Positions 1 through 9,960 of a stretch of 62,178 nucleotides of DNA are shown piece after piece. The position numbers and the translations under genes were made by a program. The stretch is from Saprospiraceae bacterium (GTDB taxonomy: Bacteria > Bacteroidota > Bacteroidia > Chitinophagales > Saprospiraceae): assembly GCA_958295895.1 (NCBI GenBank), contig CATQHI010000030.1, positions 1-62,178 on the forward strand, read 5' to 3'. The notes under the pieces were generated by a model. That model saw nothing but the letters and a program-made list of their open reading frames with translations, was not told the origin of the DNA and ran no database searches. Position 1 is the first letter of the stretch. Every line of letters starts with the position of its first letter.

Positions 1-1350
1 CTCGGGATACCCACTGCGTCGGAAATTGGCGAAGGCTTCGGCACCGTTCAAGAGGAGGCGATCCAGTATTCGGTATTGATCTGCTCCAGTGCGTTGTCCT
101 CTTCGTAGGAGTTGGCTGCCAAGTAGGCTGCGATATCGTCCTCGGCAATCGCCGAGCCGGGGTCGAAGTCTGCCATCTGTTCCATATGAGCGCGGACGCC
201 ACTGGTGAAGTAATCGGCGGCCGAGCCATCGACCCAACCCCTCGCCGCAGCCTCGGCGAGCAGCAGCTGCGTCTGGGCGTAGGTCACTAAAAAGGTCGGA
301 GCCTGTAGCTTAGTCACGCGGGTGCGGTCGGCCTGGCTAAAGGCATAAAAACTCGCGAGGCCCAGGTCCGTCGCTATCGCCCTGACGGTATTATTATCGT
401 AGCCCAGTGGCATACCGACCTGTTGTTCGGGATCGCTGGTGGCGCGGTCGGCGGTTTGTTCCGGGCCGGAGGCGGCTCCGACGTAGCGTACGGCGATGGC
501 GCCCAAGCGGGGGTCGTCGGTAGACTGTAAGTGATCCACGAAGGGTGCGGTGAGGAAGAAGTTATTGGCCTCCGAACCATTGAGAATATTGCCGATCGTG
601 TTGGTATAATTAGCGTCGTGCCGAATCACGGCGTTATCGGCGTTCGACTGCATTACCCCGCCCTGTAGGGCCATCCCGGCAAGTTGTTCGGCTCTGGCGG
701 GATCGACCTTGGACAGGCGCATTCCCGCGCGCAGAAGTAAGGAATACCCCAGGCGCCGCCACTTGTCGACGTCGCCCCCGTACAGCACATCGCCCACCTC
801 GGTAGGTGCACCGGCCGCCAGCTCCGCCGAAGCCTCCTGTAGCTCGTCGATCAGGTCAGTGTAGATATCCTCCTGCGCATCATACATAGGCCGTACGATT
901 TGATCGGTCACTCCCCTGCCGGCTTCGAAGTACGGGATGTCCCCGTAGTATCGGTCAGCGTCATGAAGGCATAGGCCTGCCAGATACGCGCCATCTGTTG
1001 CAGATTGTTGCGCTCGGGATCGTTGGTAGTGCGCACTATGACGTCGCTGGTATTCCGGATAACGTCGCGGTAATACCGCTCCCAGAGGTCCGCCGTCACC
1101 GTGCGGTTATCCTGGTTGTAATTCGCACCGGTAATTACTCCGGAGTTAGGGGAGATCAACTGCTGTACAATACCGATGTCGTAGATTAGTGTTCCGCCGA
1201 CGCAGTAGTGTTTACCAGGGCGTCGTTCAGTATGTAAACGGGGTCGATGGAGGTCGGCTGGACGCGGTTGACATTCAGCTCACTGAGCTCCTCCTCACAC
1301 GCCGAGGCTAGCAGCAGGAAAAAAGAGAGGTATAGGGTAGTTTTTATCAC
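1..1350 (-). pseudogene. SusD/RagB-family lipoprotein, frameshifted, runs off the left edge
   Basis: Would be the surface glycan- or peptide-binding lipoprotein partner of the SusC-like gene just upstream (12 bp gap). A GTG at 1350 opens a lipoprotein signal with lipobox LLLASAC. The frame then breaks near 1195, so that TLIYDIGIVQQLISPNSG continues in another frame. It breaks again near 940, where DIPYFEAGRGVTDQ continues, and near 50, where LLLNGAEAFANFRRSGYP continues. The last piece is the characteristic SusD C-terminal motif, which fixes the family. The long middle piece (48-911) is open. No domain is missing; only the frame is broken, so recent decay or indel errors are both possible. 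The true C-terminus lies beyond base 1. Confidence 0.85.
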
Positions 1351-1362
1351 GGCGACGGGAGC

Positions 1363-4300
1363 TTAGAGTTTCACGTTGAGGTTGAACCCCAGACCACGGG
1401 TGGTTGGTAGGCCGGTTGATTCTAAGCCAAGGAGGTTGTCCGATGCATAGCCAAAACTATCCGGGTCGATGTTTGGGACCCACTTTTTCAGGATCAGCAC
1501 GTTGTTGGCGATTAGGTCCAGCCGTAGGCCTCGCACGGGAAATTTGTCCGGTAGAAATCGAGTGAGATCGTAGCTGGCCGTTATCTGCCGTAGCTTCCAG
1601 AATCCTGCGTTATAGACAATTGGTTCGACGAGGGCCTGCGTGCGGACGACCTCCCAGTAGGCCTGGGCCGGGGCGGCCGCCTCGTTCAGTTCGCCCAGCT
1701 CGTCGACCCCCTCGCCCACGACACCGGTCTCCCGCCCCGGGACGGTCATCGTGTGTAAGCCGTGGCGGACGGCATTGAAGTTCGTACCGGAGATAATGCG
1801 GTTGCCCAGCTTGAAATCGATGAGGAAGGATAGGCTGAAATCACCGATCTGGACCTGGTTGTTTATGCCCCCGAACCAGCGGGGAAGGGCCGACCCGAAG
1901 GAGATCAACTCGTCGGTGCGCAGCGGGATGCCGTTGGCGTTGAAGACCTGCCGCCCCTGCTCGTCACGCCGGAAACCGAAGCCGTATAACTGGGCGATCT
2001 CCTCGCCCACGACCTGCCGCAGCTCGCCGTTGAAGGCGTGCGATCCTACCGTGATGCTCGCTCCGGCTTCGTCGGTAAGTAGGCTGAGCACCTCGGTGCG
2101 GTTGTACGAGGCATTGAGGGTGGCCGTCCAGGCGAAGCGTTCGCTCTCGATGGGGGTAAATTGTAGCAGACCTTCTACACCCCGGCTCACGCTCTCGCCA
2201 CTATTGATGAGCGTATTGACAAAGCCCGAGGCATCCGAGACCTGCGCGGAGACGATCTGATCGCTGGTCAGTTTACGGTATCCCGCCAGATCCAGCGTGA
2301 AACGGTTGTTGAATAGGCGTACCTCCAGGCCGATCTCCGCCTCTCCCGTACGCATGGGTCGTAAGTTGGGATTGGGCAAGGTGTTCCCCAGAGCGTTGCC
2401 AACGGGCTGCAAAGCCCCATTCGGGTTAGCGAATAGGTTCGCGTTGATGCCGTAGAACAGCACATCTGAATAGGGACCCACATCCGTGTCACTGCCCACC
2501 TCGGCGTAGGCGGCGCGTAGTTTGCCGAAGGATAACCAGTCGGGCAGTTCGTCGAAGGCATCGGAGAAGACGAAACTGGCCGAAACGGACGGTAGAGAAT
2601 GCTCCGGTTTTCGGCAGAAAGCGTCGAGAACCAATCGTTGCGCAGCGTACCATTGAGGTATAGTACCCGGTTGATGGACAGGTCCAGCGAACCGTAGACA
2701 GAGTTAACGCCCCGCTCGGATAAGCCATAGATAGGGTCTTTCACCCGGCCATTCTGTATAGTATACAGGTCGCGTACCACAAAATCGGTCACCTGCACGC
2801 TGTTCACATCCGAACGGCGATACATGTGGTTGCCGCCTACCGTGGCGTCAATACCGATGGCACCGAATTCCCGGGTAGCCGATACCAAAAAATCGGCGTT
2901 GATTTCGCGAAAGCGGCGGGCTTCCTGGGTGTATACTCCATTTACGAACCCCGCCGGAGCTGGAGGGCGAGACGCCTGGCCGGTAGGGAAGTTATTGTAG
3001 TCCTGATCGCGCGACCAGTAATCCTGGCCGATACGACCCTGCACGAAAACACCGGGCAGTAGGTCGTAGCGGGCCGAGAGGTTACCGAAGATGCGGTCGC
3101 GCCGAATAGTATTGAATTGCTCCGAAAGCGTGAAGTAGGGGTTGGTGCGGTTGCGGAACGGGAATAGACGAACTCACCGCCCTCGGCGTTGAATCGGTTG
3201 GCCTCTAGCACGTCCAGCGGCATAGAGTTGGCTAGGTTATAGAGCGATACGGGAATGGTATTGTCCTGGTTAGCTATGTTTGGTGGGTTCTCGTTGAACT
3301 CGTTGGAATAGTTGACATTGCCGCTGATGGTCAGCTTATCGCTTAGATCATAGCTCAGGCCCAGGTTGACGGTGCGGCGGGTGTACTCATTGTTGGGTAC
3401 GATGCCATCACTATTTAACTGGGCCAGCGATAGGTTGAAGCCGCCCTTCTCGCTGCCGGAAGCCAGCGTAACGGTGTTGGTAATGTTTTGACCGTTACGG
3501 AAGAACGTCCGCACGCGATCACGCACCGGTTCGTAGGGTAGTACGATCCCGTCAAAAAGTACCTGGGTCATGCCCGGCTCGAAGCGCTCGCCGAAGGACC
3601 ACTGACCCGAGGTGGGGTTGGCCTCGGTGGGGCGCACCCCGTTCTCCCCCTGTCCGTACTCATATTGATAATCGGTGAAGTCCAGCGGCGTCTCGTTGGT
3701 GTAATTGACGTTGTACGTTACCCCCAGGCCTTCGCCAGCGCCTCCGGTTTTGGTGACGATCATAATAACCCCGTCCTTAGCCCGCGATCCGTATAGGGCG
3801 GCGGCGGCGGCTCCCTTCAACACCGTCATGCTTTCGATGTCGTCCGGATTGATACTCGAAAGGCCATCGCCCCCATCGGAGGTAACCCCCCCTCCCCGGG
3901 TGCCCAGCGCACTGTCGGAGCCCTGATTGCCAAAGCTGCTACCAAAATTCGTGTTGTCAATGGGTATGCCGTTGACCACGATGAGCGGACTGTTTTGTCC
4001 GGAGATAGAGGACTGCCCCCGAATACGAATTTTTGAAGTGCCGGCTGGACCCGTGCCTAAGCCCGAAATGTTGACCCCGGCTACCTTGCCCTGCAGGGCG
4101 TTCATAAAGTTAGGCGACCGGTTAACGGCTATCTCCTCCGCCGCGACGGTGGACGTAGCGTAACCCAGTTTCTTCTGCTCCTTGCGGATGCCCAGCGCGG
4201 TCACGACCACCTCACCGAGCTGCTCGGCACTTGCTCCGAGTGCGACATCGATTACACCGCGACCGTTGATGCTAATTTCTTGACTCCCGTAACCAACGTA

Positions 4301-4582
4301 GGAAAACACCAAGCTGTTAACCTCATCCGGCACGGTCAGCGAGAAGCGGCCATCCAGATCGGTTACCGTCCCCGAACCGGTACCAGGAACCTGCACGCTC
4401 ACCCCCGGTAACGGGGCACCATCAGTAGCATCGGTAACCACACCAGTGACGGTCTGCTCATCCAAAACATCACTAACGCTGTAGCTGCTTCCCCTAACCA
4501 ACCCTAGGGCCGGTAGCGGAATGGTAGCTATAAGCAATGCGATTGCACCCAGCAGGTGCAGGTACCTGTTGATCACTATCAT
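1363..4582 (-). pseudogene. SusC/RagA-family TonB-linked outer-membrane protein, frameshifted
   Basis: Outer-membrane TonB-dependent channel of the SusC type. Translation from the ATG at 4582 gives a signal segment, then a carboxypeptidase-like regulatory domain (VTGVVTDATDGAPLPGVSV), the SusC hallmark region (QLGEVVVTALGIRKEQKKLG) and a plug domain with LIVVNGIPIDN. The frame breaks near 3165, after GGEFVYS, and resumes as PFRNRTNPYFT. It breaks again near 2598, where LPSVSASFVFSDAFDELPDW resumes. The C-terminus (GLGFNLNVKL) is intact and ends at 1363. Together the fragments give a normal length of about 1,070 residues. It heads a two-gene operon with the SusD-like gene. Whether the gene is dead or the breaks are sequence errors cannot be told from one sequence. 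Confidence 0.88.
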
Positions 4583-4700
4583 TCGGATAAGTATTGTTGA
4601 TTATATTATGGTAACAACCTAAGCACAACATGATGGTACAAACATCATACGGTAGTTAGACCACTTTGGCGAATTTCATTTGAGTTTTAACGATGTGAAC

Positions 4701-4730
4701 CAAAGATATACAATTATATCTCCCATGCAA
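4701..4730 (-). promoter_or_regulatory. Bacteroidota-type promoter of the SusCD operon
   Basis: On the minus strand a TATCTTTG box (4701-4708) fits the -7 consensus TAnnTTTG. A TTG (4728-4730) lies 19 bp upstream, matching the -33 element of Bacteroidota sigma ABfr. The surrounding 4.68-4.76 kb is strongly AT-rich. It would give a leader of roughly 115 nt before the SusC start. Confidence 0.65.
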
Positions 4731-4859
4731 GAAAATATAAAATTTTCTTTTGCTCCGATTTTGCTGTGGTGGTGGAAGGCTTGACTACCTCACCGATCCC
4801 CAATCTTCGCTTCCGCTGACCAGGGCAGCTTTACCGGACTGGTAGCTACGGAGCGTTCG

Positions 4860-4965
4860 GAAGTACAGCCACCGGCGATGACGCATCACCTCCCCCTAAT
4901 CGCGGGCATGTGCGACATCGGGAAGCTGATCTCCGAAGCCTATTACCAACAGACTACGGATAAAA
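4860..4965 (+). pseudogene. Scrap of a homologue of the 12601-13938 protease gene
   Basis: The stretch reads AGMCDIGKLISEAYYQQTTDK. The intact protease at 12601-13938 has EGMCDFIGELISGDQ and, about 60 residues later, SKAYYQRAADKEQ. The scrap therefore joins two parts of the same gene across an internal deletion. In both places the sequence runs directly into a copy of the dispersed G-rich element, followed by similar bases (GGAGARGAT), so the 3' flank appears to have been copied too. There is no open frame of useful length. The rest of 4583-5023 holds only the SusCD promoter and no gene. Confidence 0.6.
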
Positions 4966-4985
4966 GGGCGGGGACGCGGGTGCGG
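4966..4985 (+). repeat. Dispersed G-rich element, copy 1 (+)
   Basis: GGGCGGGGACGCGGGTGCGG, a full match to the consensus. It lies between the protease scrap and the IS256-like remnant. Confidence 0.85.
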
Positions 4986-5023
4986 AGAGGATCCGGTATA
5001 GTAGAGGATGATCAGCAGAGGCC

Positions 5024-5837
5024 GTTGCAAAAAGTGTGTCAGCGTAAAAGCCCTTAACTTTTTCACTCTAACACATTCAGTATGCAAGACCAAGAATTTG
5101 CTCTAGAAACCTTCCGCAAGGAGGCGGTAAGTAAACTACGGGCCGGCGATGGCCTGCTGGGTAAGAATGGTGCCTTCACCCCTTCGCTCAAAGCCTTTCT
5201 GGAGCAGGCTATGGAGGGCGAGCTCGACGCTCACCTAGCCGAAGAAGAACGTTCTAATCGCAAAAACGGTAAGGGTAAGAAGGTCATCCGCATAAGCCTC
5301 GGCGAAGTCTAGAACGATCTACCAGGCCACCACCCGGGAAAAGGCCGAGCATGCGCTCAACCGGCTGGAACAGAAGTGGGGTAAGCGCTACCCCAAGGTC
5401 ATCCAGAGCTGGCGCAAAAACTAGGACAACCTGAGCCCGATGTTCAACTATAGCCCCATGATCAGACGCGTCAACTGGGGCACAGGGGCCCTAGTTGTAA
5501 GCTGTACACTACCAACTCGATCGAAGCCTTCCACCGCCAGCTGCGTAAGGTCACTAAAACGAAGGGCTCGTTTACCTCCGATACCGCGCCGATGAAGCTG
5601 CTCTTCTTAGTCCAACGCGACGTGACGAGCAAGTGGAAAAAGCCCATGCACAACTGGAACCGTATTCTCTCACAACTGACCATCATTTATGATGATCGCC
5701 TCAAACTCGACCTGTGATACCGCTACCCACCCAGCGGGCAACCGCCAGGCTTCGACCACCCCCATCCGGCTTTTACCGGGGTTGGTCGAACCCTGGCTCC
5801 CCTTAACCCCAAAAACTCTCGACACACTTTATGCAAT
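5024..5837 (+). mobile_element. IS256-like insertion sequence, internally deleted remnant
   Basis: Bounded by imperfect 17-bp inverted repeats: GTTGCAAAAAGTGTGTC at 5024-5040 and GACACACTTTATGCAAT at 5821-5837. About 0.8 kb remains of an element that is normally about 1.3 kb. It contains the N- and C-terminal parts of a mutator-type transposase. The last 87 bp (5751-5837) recur without indels at 35113-35199, showing that at least two copies once existed in this region. Confidence 0.8.
5082..5717 (+). pseudogene. IS256-family (mutator-type) transposase, deleted and frameshifted
   Basis: The N-terminal part begins at 5082 with MQDQEFALETFRKEAV and includes the family-typical FLEQAMEGELDAHLAEEE, followed by a stop at 5310-5312. 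The middle DDE core is missing. C-terminal pieces follow: TIYQATTREKAEHALNRLE, then a stop at about 5424, then TTNSIEAFHRQLRKVTKTKG in another frame, ending in LKLDL at 5717. TTNSIE..HRQLRK..K..G is the conserved C-terminal motif of IS256 transposases. The deletion, stop and frameshifts rule out activity. Confidence 0.85.
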
Positions 5838-6011
5838 ACTCCCCGCCACCTGCCCCCCTCGTGTCAGATACCACCTTTACACTTCCCTACGACTAAGGCA
5901 CTACTTCCGCGGGTATTTCAAGTATTATCGGCCTCCCCATCAGAAGACAATCGACCAAACGCGATTTAGTCACAAAAGCATTCGTTTTTATGACGGCAAT
6001 CCGTTTGTTAT

Positions 6012-7082
6012 TTATTTTACATAGTTAACTGTCATATCTGTAAATTCTCCAAGCCGACGGACAGCATTGTCTAACAACCTGGTTTGAACTTCATCTAGTG
6101 GTGCAAATAATCTAATAGCAACATCAATTGACTTTTGTGTTATTGACCGTTTCCACGACCCAATGATTTGCCCTTCAAATATAATCATATTAGTATACTG
6201 AGGTAAAGAAGTTGGTTTGTTGCTAGCAAAGATCTTAATTGAACTTCTGTCTTTATAACCCATTATGAATTCGTCATACACAGGCAACAGATAAACCTTC
6301 TCCAATTGACTCTTAGTTAACGAAATACCTGATGGGAAAAAGTATTCTTGGCCTTTGATTACTTCTCTATTAAAAAGTGATTTGACCATTTCAATGCCTT
6401 TTTTAGAGTCAGGCATTGTTAGTCCCGACCAAGTCGAAAAATCTTTGGTTGTTGCGGGCCCTCTACTTAAGAAGTACCGTTTTGTTAGTTCGACTAGTGC
6501 TTCCTCTCTATGTAATGTTTTAGTTTTACCAACCCTTTCGTCTAATAAGGCATAAGTAAATTTGTTCCCTTGCCTTGTTCCATCGCAAATGATACCTGAA
6601 AGTTCGGCATTCATCATTATGTAACTCAAACGGTGACCTTTGGCAATAATCTTATGCTTTCTAAAATTTTCATTTATATCTTTACGCGTAAGTTGTTTTC
6701 CACCTTCTAAGGTTGACACTAAAATATCATTACAGCGATTAAAAACTTTATTGCTAAGCTCCAATTTTCGGTACATATAAGCATTGAGTGATTGCACTCT
6801 TGAAGCTGTTAACTCAAGCAACCACCGGATATCTCTTGCTGAAACAAAATGCCAAGTAGGTCTGAGTAGATGTGTCCGCAAAATTTTACCTTCATTCAAT
6901 TCTTTTTCAACGTGAGCGTCTTTAAGAAATGGTAAACGCAAACCAAGTCCCCATTTTGTTTGACTATATTCCTGACCTTGCACAGCACCAAACCATTCTA
7001 CCATTTCAACGGCCGATTTTATGTCCGTATCGGCCAATTGTTGGTTTGAAATTCTGTGCTTAGCTATTTCCGTAAAGTTCAT
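6012..7082 (-). CDS. Winged-helix DNA-binding protein (HTH_42/YcaQ-AlkX type)
   Basis: A 356-residue protein of the winged-helix superfamily (HTH_42) that includes YcaQ/AlkX-type DNA-repair glycosylases. Family features are WFGAVQGQEYSQTKWGLGLR near residue 30, the HLLRPTWHFVSARDIRWLL block near 72-92, and a C-terminal VYLLPVYDEFIMGYKDRS region. The length is normal for single-domain members. Specific enzymatic activity cannot be read from the sequence; many members are uncharacterised. The gene is clearly AT-rich compared with the GC-rich genes around it. It sits beside an IS256 remnant, which suggests import. The 174 bases between the IS remnant and the stop hold nothing recognisable. Confidence 0.8.
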   Translation of the reverse strand: MNFTEIAKHRISNQQLADTDIKSAVEMVEWFGAVQGQEYSQTKWGLGLRLPFLKDAHVEKELNEGKILRTHLLRPTWHFVSARDIRWLLELTASRVQSLNAYMYRKLELSNKVFNRCNDILVSTLEGGKQLTRKDINENFRKHKIIAKGHRLSYIMMNAELSGIICDGTRQGNKFTYALLDERVGKTKTLHREEALVELTKRYFLSRGPATTKDFSTWSGLTMPDSKKGIEMVKSLFNREVIKGQEYFFPSGISLTKSQLEKVYLLPVYDEFIMGYKDRSSIKIFASNKPTSLPQYTNMIIFEGQIIGSWKRSITQKSIDVAIRLFAPLDEVQTRLLDNAVRRLGEFTDMTVNYVK

Positions 7083-7263
7083 CTTTGCTAAATTTTATCT
7101 ATCTACTCAAGATGCATTTTCTTTTATCTAAAATGGCGCATTCAAGCCCAATCAACACACTATTACCAACAGAAACTACGAAGTAATTCTTCCCTATAAA
7201 GTTTTCAACTATATCTTACTTACTCCATTTGATCTATCACTTACTATGATAATTTGTCTCATA

Positions 7264-7671
7264 CTAGTATTCTCTTTGAATAATAAATGCATCTGAAATT
7301 CTCTCCATCCCAATTTTTTGGTAAAATTTCAAAGAGTTTATTGAAGAATGAAGGATTAGTTTACATTCTTTCCCCGCCCTTTCTTTCGTTAATTCTATTA
7401 GCCGTTTCCCAACATTAATATTTCGATATTCTATATCAACACAGATATCAGACAAATAACAGCAGTAACTGAAATCACATAAAGAACGGGAAATCCCAAC
7501 TAATCTTTCTCCATCCCATGCAGAAACAATCAGGTTTGCATTTTCAAACATTAGTTCCAATCGATGTTTATCTTGCATGTTATCAATCGGCAAATAATCA
7601 GAATGATAAAACAATTGAATTATTTGATCAAGGTGAATCCTTTCGTTTATTTTGTACGCTATTTTTCCCAT
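7264..7671 (-). CDS. GNAT-family N-acetyltransferase
   Basis: Acetyl-CoA-dependent acyltransferase of unknown substrate, about 135 residues. The start is placed at 7671 (MGKIAYKINERI), since upstream in-frame residues look like read-through. The fold shows as SAWDGERLVGISRSLCDF (beta-4/motif D), then LSDICVDIEYRNINVGKRLIEL, a weak motif A lacking the full QxxGxG, and LHSSINSLKFYQKIGMER at the C-terminal motif B. It is as AT-rich as the winged-helix gene 180 bp upstream, so both probably arrived together. Confidence 0.75.
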   Translation of the reverse strand: MGKIAYKINERIHLDQIIQLFYHSDYLPIDNMQDKHRLELMFENANLIVSAWDGERLVGISRSLCDFSYCCYLSDICVDIEYRNINVGKRLIELTKERAGKECKLILHSSINSLKFYQKIGMERISDAFIIQREY

Positions 7672-7838
7672 ATTGCTTCTGCTAACATCCAAATATACGT
7701 ATTGCGTGTACAAACGCAACAGGCTCACTACCGATAGCCTACCAAAGATAGTGCATCCATATAGTTTTAGGTCTTCCCTCCCCTACCCTGGCAGGAAAAC
7801 CCTACTACTATAAGTTTTTCCCCAACTCCGCGTCTCTA

Positions 7839-7858
7839 CCGCACCCGCGACCCCGCCC
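7839..7858 (-). repeat. Dispersed G-rich element, copy 2 (-)
   Basis: The minus strand reads GGGCGGGGTCGCGGGTGCGG. It is the only recognisable item in the 300-base gap 7672-7973, and it marks the boundary between the AT-rich import and native GC-rich sequence. Confidence 0.85.
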
Positions 7859-7973
7859 AATAAGAGCTATGCACGCACGGAATAACGACCAGGTAGCATC
7901 GGCAATGGCAACGGAGAGGAGTAACGTAACTCAGTAACGATCCGTCGAGCTGATGGAAGTAGCGAACAGGTAG

Positions 7974-8297
7974 CTATTCATAAGAATTGTTCGCGTATAG
8001 GGGCTTAAGAATGCGATGATCGATGTAAAAGGTACCGAAAGGGATAAGGCAGGCTACCAGTAGTTTCCAGGTGGTCTGGCGAAAGGTCCAGTCACGTTCT
8101 ACTGATAAACTAAAGGTGCCGAGTACGAAGAGCAGGAACATCCCTCCGTGAATGGGTCCAACGATTTCCGATACTACTGTGATACCGTACCCGTACTTAA
8201 GGGGTAAGGAGACGAAGACCAGGATCAGTAAAGTTGCTCCTTCCAACCAGGCCAGTAGCCGCAGTCGTCCGAGGGAAGAGCGGAGTAGTTCAATCAT
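7974..8297 (-). CDS. DUF3817-family small membrane protein
   Basis: A 107-residue inner-membrane protein with about three hydrophobic helices. It shows the DUF3817 signature: LRLLAWLEGATLLILVFVSLPLKY, then VGPIHGGMFLLFVL and a final LIPFGTFYIDHRILKP. Function is unknown; these domains often sit in small predicted membrane proteins. Its ATG overlaps the stop of the upstream gene by one base (TAATG), so the two are translationally coupled in one operon. Confidence 0.85.
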   Translation of the reverse strand: MIELLRSSLGRLRLLAWLEGATLLILVFVSLPLKYGYGITVVSEIVGPIHGGMFLLFVLGTFSLSVERDWTFRQTTWKLLVACLIPFGTFYIDHRILKPLYANNSYE

Positions 8298-8761
8298 TAG
8301 AACGTATTTAGGTAGGGCCGTTGGGCCAGCGGGGAGAAGGGCCAGGGGATGGCTACGAGAATCAGCAAAAATGCGATCGTGTAGTAGATCGACAGGAGCC
8401 GAAACTTAGCTCCGTCGGTAGTGGCGCGTTTTGCCTTCGCCGAGCCCACCGTGACGCAGACGATGGCGGTACCCATCAGCCCGGTGTGGACCAGGCTAAA
8501 GAACCAGGCCGGCTGTTGCGTGAGGGCCTGCCGGACGTCCGACCAGAAATACTGTACCAGCGGACTTTTGACGTAAAGTAGGACGCCGATCACCAATTGT
8601 ACGTGCAGCAGCGTGGCCGTCCAGTGGCGAGCTGCATTATCCACCGTAGTGAAGGGCGCGCTACTACGGTACCCCCTTACCGCCCGGTAGACTGCGTAGA
8701 GCAGTGCGATCACGACGAGCCAGCGCAGTAGCGAGTGAAGAACTAGTAGACTTCCGTACAT
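8297..8761 (-). CDS. Four-helix membrane protein (cytochrome b561-like, unassigned)
   Basis: A 154-residue integral membrane protein with four predicted helices. Conserved-looking histidines fall at helix ends: LVLHSLLRWLVV, TATLLHVQLVIGVLLY and FSLVHTGLMGTAIV. The pattern resembles small Bacteroidota membrane proteins annotated loosely as cytochrome B. No heme ligation can be demonstrated here. It is followed immediately by the DUF3817 gene and lies 72 bp downstream of an AraC-type regulator in the same orientation, so the regulator may control it. Confidence 0.7.
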   Translation of the reverse strand: MYGSLLVLHSLLRWLVVIALLYAVYRAVRGYRSSAPFTTVDNAARHWTATLLHVQLVIGVLLYVKSPLVQYFWSDVRQALTQQPAWFFSLVHTGLMGTAIVCVTVGSAKAKRATTDGAKFRLLSIYYTIAFLLILVAIPWPFSPLAQRPYLNTF

Positions 8762-8833
8762 ATCACGTGCGTTGGGTAGGGTGCAAAGATTCCCTACCGG
8801 GCCAGCTTACGGGTGGTCACCAACGGGCATAAA

Positions 8834-9757
8834 CTAGGACGTTTCAATCATTTTGCGGTAGGCGCGTGGGGTGTAACCACACAACTGGCGGAAGCGGCGA
8901 ATGAAGTAGGCTGCATCGGCGAAGCCTACCCTAGTGGCTATGTGGGCTACGGGAAGATTCGTCTGGTAAAGCAGGCACTTCGCCTCGTCAATACGGCGGT
9001 TACTCAGCAAGGTAGTGGCCGAGCACCCCAGTACTTCACGCACTGACTTATTGAGGTGATTGGAGCTCACGTGTAGCCGCTTTGCGTAGGCGCCTGCCCC
9101 ACCCGGAAGATCGATGTGCTGGCGGATCAGCCGTCCGAACCGCGCGGTAAGCCGACGGGCGGCCGAAGAAGCCGGGAGGGCGACTCGTACGTTCAGGCAA
9201 TTGACTTCTAGCATCAGCGTGGACAGGTAGGCGCGTAATAGGTTCTCTTCGATAGTGGTAGCGGAGGTATACAACTCGTGGAGGCGCCCGAGTAGGTGAC
9301 CGATCGTGGTGAATACGCCGGGATCGAGGTGCATATGCGGACTGGTGGGCATGCTGAGCTCGGCCACTTCCGGAAAGGCTACGGAACTGCCGCCCTGGGC
9401 GGAAAGCCAGTCCGGGGGAAAGTGACAGATGTAGCCCGACGTGCCGGAGTCAACGGCATCTACGGTAAAAACGTCACCCGGTCGCAGTACGATCAGGTCG
9501 CCCGCGGTCACGTAGTACTTTCGAAAGTCGATGCGCGTGTGGTACCCGCCCCGTTCTACCGCCAGTAAGTTGAAACACTCTTCCCGGGAGGGGGGGATGG
9601 GTAGGGCGGCTACCGCGACCACCTCCTCCAGCCGAAAGCAGAAGAAGTCCGGGAAGCGCAGCCGGAAGAGTGGATCGGCACCCTCCTCCTGCGCCAAAAA
9701 CCTATCCTGAAACGCGGCGGTACTGTAGGTTTTGATGTCGTCCATTTGCTTTGTCAT
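8834..9757 (-). CDS. AraC-family transcriptional regulator
   Basis: A 307-residue regulator. The N-terminal half (about 15-190) is a cupin-like sensor arm, with GDLIVLRPGDVFTVDAV typical of AraC effector domains. The C-terminal part (about 205-303) carries the two HTH motifs: GAYAKRLHVSSNHLNKSVRE and VAHIATRVGFADAAYFIRRF, followed by GYTPRAYRK. The effector is unknown. The nearest candidate targets are the membrane-protein pair directly downstream. Confidence 0.9.
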   Translation of the reverse strand: MTKQMDDIKTYSTAAFQDRFLAQEEGADPLFRLRFPDFFCFRLEEVVAVAALPIPPSREECFNLLAVERGGYHTRIDFRKYYVTAGDLIVLRPGDVFTVDAVDSGTSGYICHFPPDWLSAQGGSSVAFPEVAELSMPTSPHMHLDPGVFTTIGHLLGRLHELYTSATTIEENLLRAYLSTLMLEVNCLNVRVALPASSAARRLTARFGRLIRQHIDLPGGAGAYAKRLHVSSNHLNKSVREVLGCSATTLLSNRRIDEAKCLLYQTNLPVAHIATRVGFADAAYFIRRFRQLCGYTPRAYRKMIETS

Positions 9758-9929
9758 ACGTAGTGTGGTCTCCCTCAGCCTTCCAGTGCCCTCAGACCGC
9801 AGGCTGCTGGTATCTTCTCTCCAATTCCTCGCTGGCTAACCGCGATCCCCTCCCCGTCGAGTAAGTAGTAGTAGTAAATGGTTAAAACGTCACGATAGGT
9901 AATCCAGTTGGCAGATATATAACACTCCC

Positions 9930-9948
9930 GGCGGGGTCGCAGGTGCAG
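9930..9948 (+). repeat. Dispersed G-rich element, copy 3 (+)
   Basis: GGCGGGGTCGCAGGTGCAG. It lies 12 bp past the stop codon of the S41/hydrolase fusion, in the gap before the AraC gene. Nothing else is recognisable in 9758-9960. Confidence 0.8.
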
Positions 9949-9960
9949 AGTGCTAGGGAA

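Noticed and set aside
5751..5837. Hairpin-containing 87-bp repeat considered as a regulatory RNA
   Set aside because: Its end matches the inverted repeat of the IS256-like element, so it is the element's right end.
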